Part shown: one piece after another, positions 1 to 6,006 of the stretch | Layout of the letters: each line of letters starts with the position of its first letter | Position numbering within the stretch: position 1 is the first letter of the stretch | From: Candidatus Scatomorpha stercorigallinarum | Lineage (GTDB): Bacteria > Bacillota_A > Clostridia > Oscillospirales > Oscillospiraceae | Direction of reading: 5' to 3' | Length of the DNA stretch: 7,396 nt | NCBI GenBank assembly: GCA_018713375.1 | Contig: DVOV01000157.1 | Location: forward strand, 1-7,396 | Made by a program: the position numbers and the translations under genes | The notes under the pieces: model-generated | Seen by the model: the letters and a program-made list of their open reading frames with translations, nothing else | Told to the model about the DNA's origin: nothing | Databases searched by the model: none

Positions 1-153
<153 letters not shown>

Positions 154-2103
154 TTATTTGTCAGTGTTGGTGACCGTTACGTACTTGGTGTTTACCGCCA
201 GGGGCCTGAACGGCTTGCCGCCGTCCTCATAGAATTTGCCGAAGTACTCCAGGCACTGGAGTCGCAGGTCGTGCACGAAGCAGCCCAGCAGGTTGAGCGC
301 GAAGTTCAGCGCGTTGCCCACCAGGGAGATGATGAGGAACACCACGATGTTCCCCGGTATCGCCGCGATGGTGTTGAACACCTGGGCGATGACGCTGCCG
401 GCCAGCATCAGGGCCATCAGACGCGAATAGCTGAGTATGTCGCCGAAATAGCCGGTGACGCCGTTGTAGATGGCGCCGACGAAGCCGGTGAATATGCCGA
501 AGCCCTTCTTGCCCCTGGCCGAGCCGATGAAGAGCATGACGACGCCGGTCGCCAGCACGACGGGTATCTTGCCTATCTTGCCTATGCCCAGCACCCAGCA
601 GCCTATGCCGAGGAAGATGACCCACCAGGTGCCCTCCTCGAACACGGCGGAGAACACTTCGCCGCGCCTGATCTTTATCGCCACGCTGACGATCATGCCG
701 GTGATGATCTGTACGAAGCCCAGGCACATGGCGCCGATGAGTATCATGATGGTGTCGTTCAGCGGCGTGAACAGCGCCGGCAGGCCCTGCCACGTCGTGC
801 CGGGATCGATTATCCTCGCTATCTGCACCGGCGCGTCGGAGAACAGGCCTCCCGTCACCGCGCCCCAGATGGTGGTGGAGATGCCGCACCAGAGCATGAG
901 CTCGAAGAAATTGCGCATCCCCTTCTGCGGCTTTTTCTTGGCCAGGATGACCGCCGCCGCGATGACCATCAGTATGCCGTAGCCCATATCTGCCAGCATG
1001 ATGCCGTAGAACAGTATGAAGAACGGGGCCATCAGCGGGTTGGGGTCCACGTTGTTATAGGCCGGGAGCGAATACATCTCCGTGACCATATTCAGCGCGC
1101 GCGTCAGCCTGTTGTTTTTGAGCTTGACGGGCACTTCGGGGTATTCGTCCTCCGTGGGGTCGGCGGTCTCCCAGGCGCAGTCGTATTTTTCCAGCGTCCT
1201 GGCCAGGTCGGCCTCGCGTTCGGCCTCCACCCAGCCGCTGAGGCAGACGGTGCTGTCCGTCCGCAGCAGCTTGCCCTCGGCCTCCGCGCGGGCGATGCGC
1301 GTGCCCAGCGTATCTGCGCGCAGCTTCAGCTCGTCGCGCGTATCCGCGTGCGAGGCTATCGCCGCGGCGCACTGCTGCTTTTCCTCCGCCAGGGCGGAGA
1401 GGCGCTTCTCCGCCGCCGCGATGCCCTCTTTGGCGGTGCCGGCGGTCTCCTGCACCGTCATCACGGAAAATCCAAGCGGCCGCAGGGCCTCCGCCGCCGC
1501 GTCCTGCTCCTCCTTCAGGCAGATGAGCACCGCGTAGTGCAGCGCCTTGTCGTCCGAAACGCGCAGGAGCTGCGCCTCCGGCGCCGCGGCGCCGAGCGCC
1601 AGGTCGGCCTCCGCCATATCCAGCGCCGCCGGGAAGGAGCACAGCGTCACCGCCGCGCGCTCCGTGCCGCGGAAGCTGAGCGGCATGTCCAGCTCCGCCC
1701 AGGGGCCGAGCGCCTCGATGGCCGCCTTTTCGCGCCCCTCCTCCGCCGTCGCGCGGCGGATGCGCTCTTCCAGCTCCGCGATATGCTCGCAGAGCTCCAC
1801 GTCGGCGTCCAGCGTGCTCTCGTCAAGCACTTCGTCGATCCCCGCGCCCGGCAGCGGCGCGAGGAAGCTCTTTTTCGTCGGCGCGTACTTGTCCAGCAGC
1901 TTGAGTGCGTTGGTGATGGCGGCGTGGCGGGCCTTTTCCGTGGCGAGCCCGGTCTGGCCCATCTCCCGCAGCGCGGGGGTCGCCTCGTCCGTGGCCGCCT
2001 GTTCCTTGAGCTCAACGCAGCCGAGCAGCATCAGGTCCTTCAAAAGCGCCTTGCGCTCCGAGGCCACGGCCAGCAGCGTGAGCTTTTTCATCCTTTCGAT
2101 CAT
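154..2103 (-). CDS. ntpI: V-type ATP synthase subunit I (a-subunit homologue)
   Basis: This 649-residue protein is the stator membrane subunit of the V-type ATPase, which forms the ion half-channels against the K ring. Residues 1-350 are a charged, Ala/Glu-rich cytoplasmic region with helical coiled-coil stretches (about 100-130 and 220-280), expected to contact the peripheral stalks. From about residue 355 it becomes a multi-span membrane domain, beginning with a hydrophobic run containing LFYGIMLADMGYGI. The family's essential arginine is visible as R561 in SYSRLMALMLAG (codon 421-423), and the second conserved arginine as R614 in HDLRLQCLEYFGKF. The length is normal for bacterial members. 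The start ATG at 2103 follows the stop of the upstream stalk gene by one base (TGACATG). No good ribosome site is seen, so translation is probably coupled. Met5 is a possible alternative start. Confidence 0.97.
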   Translation of the reverse strand: MIERMKKLTLLAVASERKALLKDLMLLGCVELKEQAATDEATPALREMGQTGLATEKARHAAITNALKLLDKYAPTKKSFLAPLPGAGIDEVLDESTLDADVELCEHIAELEERIRRATAEEGREKAAIEALGPWAELDMPLSFRGTERAAVTLCSFPAALDMAEADLALGAAAPEAQLLRVSDDKALHYAVLICLKEEQDAAAEALRPLGFSVMTVQETAGTAKEGIAAAEKRLSALAEEKQQCAAAIASHADTRDELKLRADTLGTRIARAEAEGKLLRTDSTVCLSGWVEAEREADLARTLEKYDCAWETADPTEDEYPEVPVKLKNNRLTRALNMVTEMYSLPAYNNVDPNPLMAPFFILFYGIMLADMGYGILMVIAAAVILAKKKPQKGMRNFFELMLWCGISTTIWGAVTGGLFSDAPVQIARIIDPGTTWQGLPALFTPLNDTIMILIGAMCLGFVQIITGMIVSVAIKIRRGEVFSAVFEEGTWWVIFLGIGCWVLGIGKIGKIPVVLATGVVMLFIGSARGKKGFGIFTGFVGAIYNGVTGYFGDILSYSRLMALMLAGSVIAQVFNTIAAIPGNIVVFLIISLVGNALNFALNLLGCFVHDLRLQCLEYFGKFYEDGGKPFRPLAVNTKYVTVTNTDK

Positions 2104-2104
2104 G

Positions 2105-2419
2105 TCAGCCGTTCACTACCCTTTCCACGATGAGCGCCGCGGCCTTGCCTAGCCTGGCGTCCGCCCGCGCCCTCATCGCCGCCTTTTTGTTCTCCGTATC
2201 CGAGGCGAGCTGCCGCGCGTCCTCGCGCGCCTTCTCGTCGGACTTGGCCCGCAGCTCGGCCAGTTCGGACGCGGCCTTTCTGGCCGCCGCCTCGATGGCC
2301 GCCTTGCCCTCCGCAGCCGCGGCGGCCTCCGCCGCCTTTGCCGCGGCGATGGCCTCGGCCTTCAGCCGCCGGGCGCTTTCCTCCGCTTCGCTGATCGTCG
2401 TTATCGCTTCCAAAGACAT
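2105..2419 (-). CDS. ntpF: V-type ATP synthase subunit H (small peripheral-stalk subunit, NtpF/AhaH-like)
   Basis: This 104-residue protein is almost wholly alpha-helical and very rich in Ala, Glu, Lys and Arg. It has no hydrophobic segment and begins MSLEAITTISEAEESARR. The composition, the length, and a position directly before subunit I match the small stalk protein that pairs with subunit E to make the V-ATPase peripheral stator. It is called NtpF in Enterococcus hirae, AhaH in archaea and often 'subunit H' in databases. Low-complexity sequence makes residue-level homology weak, so the order H-I-K is the main support. The ATG at 2419 has a GGGAGGTG ribosome site (2425-2432) five bases upstream. 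It is the first gene of the operon visible here, behind the promoter at 2486-2514. Confidence 0.88.
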   Translation of the reverse strand: MSLEAITTISEAEESARRLKAEAIAAAKAAEAAAAAEGKAAIEAAARKAASELAELRAKSDEKAREDARQLASDTENKKAAMRARADARLGKAAALIVERVVNG

Positions 2420-2424
2420 TGATA

Positions 2425-2466
2425 CACCTCCCGCCGAAACGGCGGAGAACGAGAGCAGTCTCCGCC
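2425..2466 (-). promoter_or_regulatory. V-ATPase leader with two mutually exclusive hairpins next to the ribosome site
   Basis: The roughly 60-nt untranslated leader of the V-ATPase operon contains three blocks that can pair in two ways. On the minus strand, GGCGGAGA (2466-2459) pairs perfectly with TCTCCGCC (2448-2441) around a 10-nt loop. Alternatively CCGCCG (2445-2440) pairs perfectly with CGGCGG (2436-2431) around TTT. The two helices share bases 2441-2445, so only one can form fully. The second helix takes the first two G bases of the GGGAGGTG ribosome site and abuts the rest, so it could lower translation of the first subunit. The pairing is seen directly; a regulatory role is inference. 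Confidence 0.5.
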
Positions 2467-2485
2467 AAATTAGTTTGCCTCTAAC

Positions 2486-2514
2486 ATAATAGCAAAAAAA
2501 TCTCCGTTCATCAA
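2486..2514 (-). promoter_or_regulatory. Promoter of the V-ATPase operon
   Basis: On the minus strand, TTGATG (2514-2509) is followed after exactly 17 bases by TATTAT (2491-2486), preceded by TGC, giving an extended -10. Transcription would start near 2479, leaving about 60 nt of leader before the ATG at 2419. Of the six-base consensus elements, four (-35) and five (-10) positions match. The site sits in an AT-rich gap within a GC-rich region. Confidence 0.7.
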
Positions 2515-2531
2515 GCAGTTTTCACTCACAA

Positions 2532-2586
2532 ATTGACAAAATTACAACCATTTAACGTCCTGAAACGCCGTCAATTTTTTGTCAAT
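2532..2586. repeat. GTCAAT repeats and 10-bp inverted repeat between divergent genes
   Basis: ATTGACAAAA (2532-2541) and TTTTGTCAAT (2577-2586) are perfect inverted copies separated by 35 bases. A third GTCAAT (2570-2575) lies 11 bases, about one helical turn, before the last copy (2581-2586). The block lies between the two divergent promoters, starting 18 bp from the V-ATPase -35 and ending about 45 bp before the plus-strand -35. It could be a regulator binding site. The TTGACA strings within it resemble -35 boxes, but no matching -10 was found at 16-18 bp on either strand. Confidence 0.45.
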
Positions 2587-2630
2587 CCCTACGAAAGCGG
2601 GCCTTTTCTCCCGCCCGGCCCATTACCCAC

Positions 2631-2659
2631 TTGCCATTTCCGTTTTCAGGTATTATAAT
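2631..2659 (+). promoter_or_regulatory. Promoter of the CAT/E2-like gene
   Basis: TTGCCA (2631-2636; five of six consensus bases) and a perfect TATAAT (2654-2659) are separated by 17 bases. A second perfect TATAAT lies ten bases downstream (2664-2669). Transcription from the first would start near 2666, about 30 nt before the ATG at 2697. Because the promoter lies here, possible upstream in-frame starts (TTG 2631, ATG 2658) are not credible. Confidence 0.8.
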
Positions 2660-2696
2660 GATTTATAATTGCGCGCACGTAAGGAGGAGTACCCAA

Positions 2697-3572
2697 ATGA
2701 GCGACACCCGCCGCCGCTTCGGCGACCGCAAGGAAGGCCGGCGCCTGCGCACCATCACCCCCCTGATGGCCTTCACGCCCTTCATCATGATCGACCGCAA
2801 CGACTCCTGCAACCAGTTTGCCGGCGCCGTGGAGATATCGGAGACGGACCGCTGGCTGCGCGCCAAGCGCGCCGAGGGCTACAAGGGCCTGGGCATGGTC
2901 CACCTCTTCATCGCCGCCTACATACGCGTCCTCTGCCACCTGCCGGGCCTCAACCGCTTCGTCTCCGGCCAGCGTGTCTACGCCCGCAACACCATCACCA
3001 TCAATATGATGGTCAAGCGCGGCATCACGGTGGACTCTGAGGAGACCTGCGCGAAGGTCGATTTCGAGCTGACGGACACCATTTATGACGTCTACCGCAA
3101 GATGAACGACGCCGTGGAGGAGATCCGCTCCAGCGACGACAGCGGCACGGAGAAGGCCGCGCGTATCCTCATGAGCACGCCGCGCCTGCTGCTGAAGCTG
3201 GCCGTCAAGCTCATCAAGCTGGCCGACTACTTCGACTGGCTGCCGATGTCGCTGCTGCGCGTCAGCCCCTTCCACGGCTCGATGATCATCACCGACCTGG
3301 GCTCGCTGGGCATCGGCCCCATTTACCACCACATCTACAACTTCGGCAACCTGCCGGTGTTCCTGGCCTTCGGCGCCAAGCGGCGCGAGGTGGAGCTGGA
3401 CCGCCACGGCCAGCCCGTGGAGCACAAATACGTTGACTACAAGATCGTCTGCGACGAGCGCATCTGCGACGGCAACTACTACGCCAGCGCTTTCAAATAC
3501 CTGCGCTACTACCTCAAAAACCCCCACGAGCTTGAGCGCGCCCCCGAAAAGATCATCGAAGACATCGACTGA
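2697..3572 (+). CDS. Orphan CAT/2-oxo acid dehydrogenase E2-like acyltransferase-fold protein
   Basis: This 291-residue soluble protein resembles the chloramphenicol acetyltransferase / dihydrolipoyl acyltransferase catalytic fold. The clearest parts are SMIITDLGSLG (195-205), comparable to the E2 'TISNLG' strand, then NLPVFLAFG (218-226), and the C-terminal DERICDGN (253-260), comparable to the DHRxxDG active-site motif. There is no lipoyl or peripheral-subunit-binding domain, and no E1, E3 or other E2 partner gene nearby, so it is not an ordinary dehydrogenase-complex subunit. The motif's catalytic histidine is replaced by Glu254 (GAG at 3456-3458), while Asp258 and Gly259 remain. Clostridial proteins of this type are often annotated as E2 subunits; the substrate is unknown. 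The ATG at 2697 follows AAGGAGGAG (2681-2689). The gene stands alone between its own promoter and terminator. Confidence 0.8.
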   Translation: MSDTRRRFGDRKEGRRLRTITPLMAFTPFIMIDRNDSCNQFAGAVEISETDRWLRAKRAEGYKGLGMVHLFIAAYIRVLCHLPGLNRFVSGQRVYARNTITINMMVKRGITVDSEETCAKVDFELTDTIYDVYRKMNDAVEEIRSSDDSGTEKAARILMSTPRLLLKLAVKLIKLADYFDWLPMSLLRVSPFHGSMIITDLGSLGIGPIYHHIYNFGNLPVFLAFGAKRREVELDRHGQPVEHKYVDYKIVCDERICDGNYYASAFKYLRYYLKNPHELERAPEKIIEDID

Positions 3573-3639
3573 CCGGGCTGCGCCCGGAGGCAGAGCGCGG
3601 CGCGCTCGCCGCGAGGTGCGTCACGGAAGCAGAGCGCGG
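3573..3639 (+). repeat. Hairpin cluster with 11-bp direct repeat after the CAT/E2-like gene
   Basis: Immediately after the stop codon CCGGGC (3573-3578) pairs with GCCCGG (3582-3587) around TGC. CGCGGCG (3596-3602) pairs with CGCCGCG (3607-3613) around CGCT. GCAGAGCGCGG occurs at 3590-3600 and again at 3629-3639. No T-tract follows, so these are not standard terminators. They may protect the mRNA 3' end or be a REP-like extragenic element. Confidence 0.4.
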
Positions 3640-3654
3640 GCGCGCGCCGTTGGA

Positions 3655-3690
3655 CCGCGGAGGGACCTCCCTCCGCGGTTTGCTTTGCCT
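3655..3690 (+). terminator. Rho-independent terminator of the CAT/E2-like gene
   Basis: CCGCGGAGGGA (3655-3665) and TCCCTCCGCGG (3668-3678) are perfectly complementary, giving a 10-bp stem with an ACCT loop. An interrupted T-rich stretch (TTTGCTTTG) follows. The stem is strong and the T-tract is only moderate. It separates the CAT/E2-like gene from the promoter of the next unit. Confidence 0.75.
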
Positions 3691-3695
3691 GTTGT

Positions 3696-3713
3696 ATTAT
3701 CGATTATCGATAA
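3696..3713. promoter_or_regulatory. Candidate operator: overlapping ATTATCGAT repeats
   Basis: ATTATCGAT occurs at 3696-3704 and again at 3703-3711 with a 7-bp period, and the second copy forms the 10-bp palindrome TTATCGATAA (3704-3713). It ends seven bases before the -35 of the DUF2975-XRE-DUF4173 promoter. This is a typical place for a regulator to bind, and the XRE protein encoded two genes on is the natural candidate. The repeat is seen directly; binding is inferred. Confidence 0.5.
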
Positions 3714-3720
3714 ATTTTTC

Positions 3721-3749
3721 TTGACTTTCGGTAATTCGCGTGCTATGCT
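3721..3749 (+). promoter_or_regulatory. Promoter of the DUF2975-XRE-DUF4173 unit
   Basis: TTGACT (3721-3726; five of six consensus bases), a 17-base spacer, then TATGCT (3744-3749; four of six) preceded by TGC, giving an extended -10. Transcription would start near 3756, leaving a short leader of about 17 nt with the ribosome site GGGGGAG at 3761-3767. Confidence 0.75.
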
Positions 3750-3772
3750 CGTCCGTGAAAGGGGGAGTTTTC

Positions 3773-4252
3773 TTGAAACAGAAAGAACTCTCGGTCTGGC
3801 TACGGATCATACTTGCCCTGGGCGCGCTGTGCGTGCTGTTCCTGGCGCTGGTGTTCGTGCCCTCCGTGGGGCAGGACATCGCCGGGGAAAATCCAAACCT
3901 CGCGCCGGCCTATCTTCCCTGCCTGATATTTTTCTGGGTGACGACGATACCCGTATACGCCTTCATCGCCCTCGTGTGGCTGATAGCTGTGGAGATCGGC
4001 CGCGACAACAGCTTCTGCCGCAAAAACGCCGACCGCCTGCGCGCGTGCAGCCTGCTCGCCCTGCTGGACACGGTGCTGTACCTGCTGGCGGCGGTGGTGC
4101 TGGCGTATTTCCACCTGCTGCACATCTCGCTCATCATCGGCGGGGTCGTCCTCTGCGCCATCGGCTCGGCGGTCAGCGTCTGCTGCGCCGCGCTCTCCCA
4201 CCTGACGCGCAAGGCGGCCGACATGCAGTCGGAAAACGACCTGACCATCTGA
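3773..4252 (+). CDS. DUF2975 family membrane protein
   Basis: This 159-residue protein has four predicted membrane spans (about 8-30, 48-73, 91-113 and 118-141). Two family signatures are seen: EIGRDNSFCRKNADRL (74-89) in the loop between spans 2 and 3, and the C-terminal tail ADMQSENDLTI (149-159). This combination identifies the DUF2975 family, which is typically encoded beside a small YozG-like XRE regulator, as it is here. The biochemical function is unknown. The start is taken as TTG at 3773, five bases after the ribosome site GGGGGAG. An in-frame GTG at 3740 lies inside the promoter and one at 3755 has no ribosome site, so both are rejected. Its stop codon overlaps the ribosome site of the XRE gene, indicating coupled expression. 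A role as a membrane partner or sensor for the regulator is inference. Confidence 0.88.
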   Translation: MKQKELSVWLRIILALGALCVLFLALVFVPSVGQDIAGENPNLAPAYLPCLIFFWVTTIPVYAFIALVWLIAVEIGRDNSFCRKNADRLRACSLLALLDTVLYLLAAVVLAYFHLLHISLIIGGVVLCAIGSAVSVCCAALSHLTRKAADMQSENDLTI

Positions 4253-4261
4253 GGTGCCGCC

Positions 4262-4477
4262 ATGATACGCATAAACCTCGACGTCATGCTCGCCCGGCGC
4301 AAACTGAGCCTCACGGAGCTCAGCGAGCGCGTGGGCATCACGCTGGCCAACCTCTCCGTCCTCAAAACAGGCAAGGCGAAGGCCGTGCGCTTCTCCACAC
4401 TGGACGCGCTCTGCCGCGCGCTGGACTGCCAGCCCGGGGACATCCTTGAATACACGGAGGATGGAAAAAATGACTGA
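4262..4477 (+). CDS. Small XRE-family (YozG-like) transcriptional regulator
   Basis: This 71-residue protein is essentially a single Cro/CI-type helix-turn-helix domain. MIRINLDVMLARRKLS leads into the helix pair around LTELSERVGITLANLSVL (17-34), followed by KTGKAKAVRFSTLDALCRAL (35-54) and the end CQPGDILEY. The KTGKAKA and FSTLDALCRALDCQPGD stretches are characteristic of the YozG-like group found beside DUF2975 genes. There is no ligand-binding or dimerization domain. The ATG at 4262 has GAGGTG (4251-4256), which overlaps the stop of the DUF2975 gene, and its last eight bases overlap the start of the DUF4173 gene. It probably binds DNA to control its own operon; the TATCGAT repeat at 3696-3713 is the obvious candidate site. 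That link is inferred. Confidence 0.93.
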   Translation: MIRINLDVMLARRKLSLTELSERVGITLANLSVLKTGKAKAVRFSTLDALCRALDCQPGDILEYTEDGKND

Positions 4478-5921
4478 GCTCACGCGCCCTTCCTCCCGCG
4501 ACTGGCTGCTGCTGCCCGCCGCCCTGGCCCTCGCCCTGCTCTGGAGGGCGGTGTTCCCGTTCTATCAGCTCATCTGCCTCGCCCTCGGCGACGGCGGCCC
4601 GGCCCTCGGCATCACCGCCGTGACGGCGGCCATCTGGGCGGCGGCGCTGCTCTTCCTGGGCAAAAGCACGCGCTGGAACGCATATAGCATCTTCCTCGCC
4701 GCCGGCGTGCTGCTGCTCGCGCTCTGCTGCGCCGTATATGGCGACGCCTCCGTGCGCGCGGTGAACTGCGTGCTCATCCTCTGCGCCTCCGCACTGGCCT
4801 TTTTCTCGCTCTCCGGCGTCTCCGGGCGCGGGCTGACGGACGCGCGCTGCACATACGAGGCCGTGGGCCTCGCCCTCCGCGCGCTGTTCTCCCGCTGGGG
4901 CGAGCCCTTCCGCCTGCTGGGTTCCCTCTTCCGCGGCGACGGCCGCGGGCGGGTCCGCGGCGTGGCGCTCGGCGCGCTCTGCGCCCTGCCGCTGCTGCTC
5001 CTGTGCGGCACGCTGCTCGCCTCGGCGGACGCCGTGTTCAGCGGCGTGTTCGGCTCCTTTGCGGACTGGCTGATGGACCTCGACGCGCTGAGCGCGCTGT
5101 TCAAGGCGCTGGACACGCTCTTTTTCACGCTCTGCTTCTTCTCCGCCGTCTTTTTTCTCTGCCATCCGCCCGCGGAGGGCAACGCTGAGGCACAGGGGCC
5201 GGCGGAGGAGCGTCTCGAGCGCAGCGCCGTGCCCTACGTCACGGCCCTCACGCTTCTCTGCTCGCTCTATGCCCTATTCGCCGCCGTGCAGTTCGAATAC
5301 CTCTTCGGCGGGGCAGAGGCCGCCGCCATGGAGGGCGGCTGGGCCGAATACGCCCGCAGCGGCTTCATGCAGCTGGTGCTCGTCGCGGCGGTGGACCTGG
5401 CCGTGCTGCTGTTCTGCGCGGTGCGCGCCGGGCATTCCCGCGCCGTGCGCATCCTCTGCCTGCTGCTGGCGGCGCTGACGGCGGTCATCCTCGCCTCCGC
5501 CTTCTGGCGCATGAGGCTCTATATCCTCGCCTACGGCCTCAGCGTCCTGCGGGCGATGACGCTCTGGGCCATGGCCTTCATCCTCTGTTGCCTTGTCCTC
5601 GCCTCGGTGAAGGCCCTGCGCCCCGGCTTCCGTTTCTGGCCCTGGTTCGCCGCCATCGGCCTCGCCGGCTGGATAGCCTTCAACCTCTGCAATGTGGACG
5701 CCCGCGTCGCCGGCTGGAACGTTGACGCCTACCTCGCCGGCGAGCTGGAGAGCGTGGACACCGCCTATCTCGCCGGCCTCTCGCCGGACGTCCTCCCCGC
5801 CCTGCGCCGCCTGCAGGCGTCCAAGCCCACGCCGGAGCTCGCCTCGCTCATCGCCGCCCTCGAGTCCCTCGCCGGCAGCGATTGGACGGAGTGGAGCCTC
5901 TCAAATGTGCGCTATGACTGA
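4470..5921 (+). CDS. DUF4173 (DUF4153-like) polytopic membrane protein
   Basis: This 483-residue integral membrane protein has about ten hydrophobic segments (roughly 12-39, 45-63, 71-90, 97-115, 164-187, 212-231, 255-278, 297-318, 325-347, 362-381 and 388-405) and an acidic C-terminal tail. Family-like features are YARSGFMQL (294-302), LYILAYGLSVLR (350-361), and FNLCNVDARVAGWNVDAYL (404-422) just after the last span. These resemble the DUF4173 family, whose function is unknown. ATG 4470 is chosen because GGAGG (4456-4460) lies nine bases before it; an ATG at 4461 directly abuts that site and is unlikely. It overlaps the XRE gene by eight bases, so translation is probably coupled to the regulator. 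The soluble tail (about 406-483) lacks a recognised domain. Confidence 0.82.
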   Translation: MTELTRPSSRDWLLLPAALALALLWRAVFPFYQLICLALGDGGPALGITAVTAAIWAAALLFLGKSTRWNAYSIFLAAGVLLLALCCAVYGDASVRAVNCVLILCASALAFFSLSGVSGRGLTDARCTYEAVGLALRALFSRWGEPFRLLGSLFRGDGRGRVRGVALGALCALPLLLLCGTLLASADAVFSGVFGSFADWLMDLDALSALFKALDTLFFTLCFFSAVFFLCHPPAEGNAEAQGPAEERLERSAVPYVTALTLLCSLYALFAAVQFEYLFGGAEAAAMEGGWAEYARSGFMQLVLVAAVDLAVLLFCAVRAGHSRAVRILCLLLAALTAVILASAFWRMRLYILAYGLSVLRAMTLWAMAFILCCLVLASVKALRPGFRFWPWFAAIGLAGWIAFNLCNVDARVAGWNVDAYLAGELESVDTAYLAGLSPDVLPALRRLQASKPTPELASLIAALESLAGSDWTEWSLSNVRYD

Positions 5922-5951
5922 ATGCGGGTTTACATAATATTTCGAGCGTGT

Positions 5952-5997
5952 AAAAAAACACCGCCCTTCCGCGTGGCCTCCGCCGCCCGGAAGGGCG
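5952..5997. terminator. Shared terminator between convergent DUF4173 and murI genes
   Basis: CGCCCTTCCG (5962-5971) and CGGAAGGGCG (5988-5997) form a perfect 10-bp stem. After one C-C mismatch the loop extends into GTGGC/GCCGC around CTCC. Reading the minus strand, the stem is followed closely by GGTG and seven T bases (5958-5952), a good intrinsic terminator for murI only nine bases past its stop. Reading the plus strand, the tract is weak (TTATCATATT), so termination of the DUF4173 transcript is probably less efficient. Confidence 0.8.
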
Positions 5998-6006
5998 TTA
6001 TCATAT

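Noticed and set aside
271..2133. 620-residue open frame on the plus strand, antisense to subunit I
   Set aside because: The translation is low-complexity, rich in Arg, His, Glu and Gly, with no recognisable domain and no ribosome site. It is the expected complement-strand shadow of a GC-rich gene whose minus-strand product is clearly V-ATPase subunit I.
2533..2585. TTGACA strings as extra -35 boxes
   Set aside because: No acceptable -10 sequence occurs 16-18 bases downstream on either strand, so they are treated as part of a repeat and not as promoters.
2631..2696. N-terminal extension of the CAT/E2-like protein from TTG 2631 or ATG 2658
   Set aside because: These codons coincide with the -35 and -10 boxes, and no ribosome site precedes them. 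AAGGAGGAG lies correctly before ATG 2697.
2646..3527. 293-residue open frame on the minus strand opposite the CAT/E2-like gene
   Set aside because: It is a valine- and alanine-rich shadow product. The plus-strand gene has the promoter, ribosome site, terminator and family motifs.
3433..4449. 338-residue plus-strand open frame spanning the end of the CAT-like gene to the XRE gene
   Set aside because: It crosses a strong terminator and a promoter, is Arg/Ala/Pro-rich without motifs, and conflicts with two clearly recognised genes in other frames.
4362..5182. Minus-strand open frames opposite the DUF4173 gene
   Set aside because: The products are compositionally biased (Glu/Ala/Arg/Gln or Ser/Ala/Arg) shadows with no ribosome sites. 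The plus-strand product has proper membrane spans.
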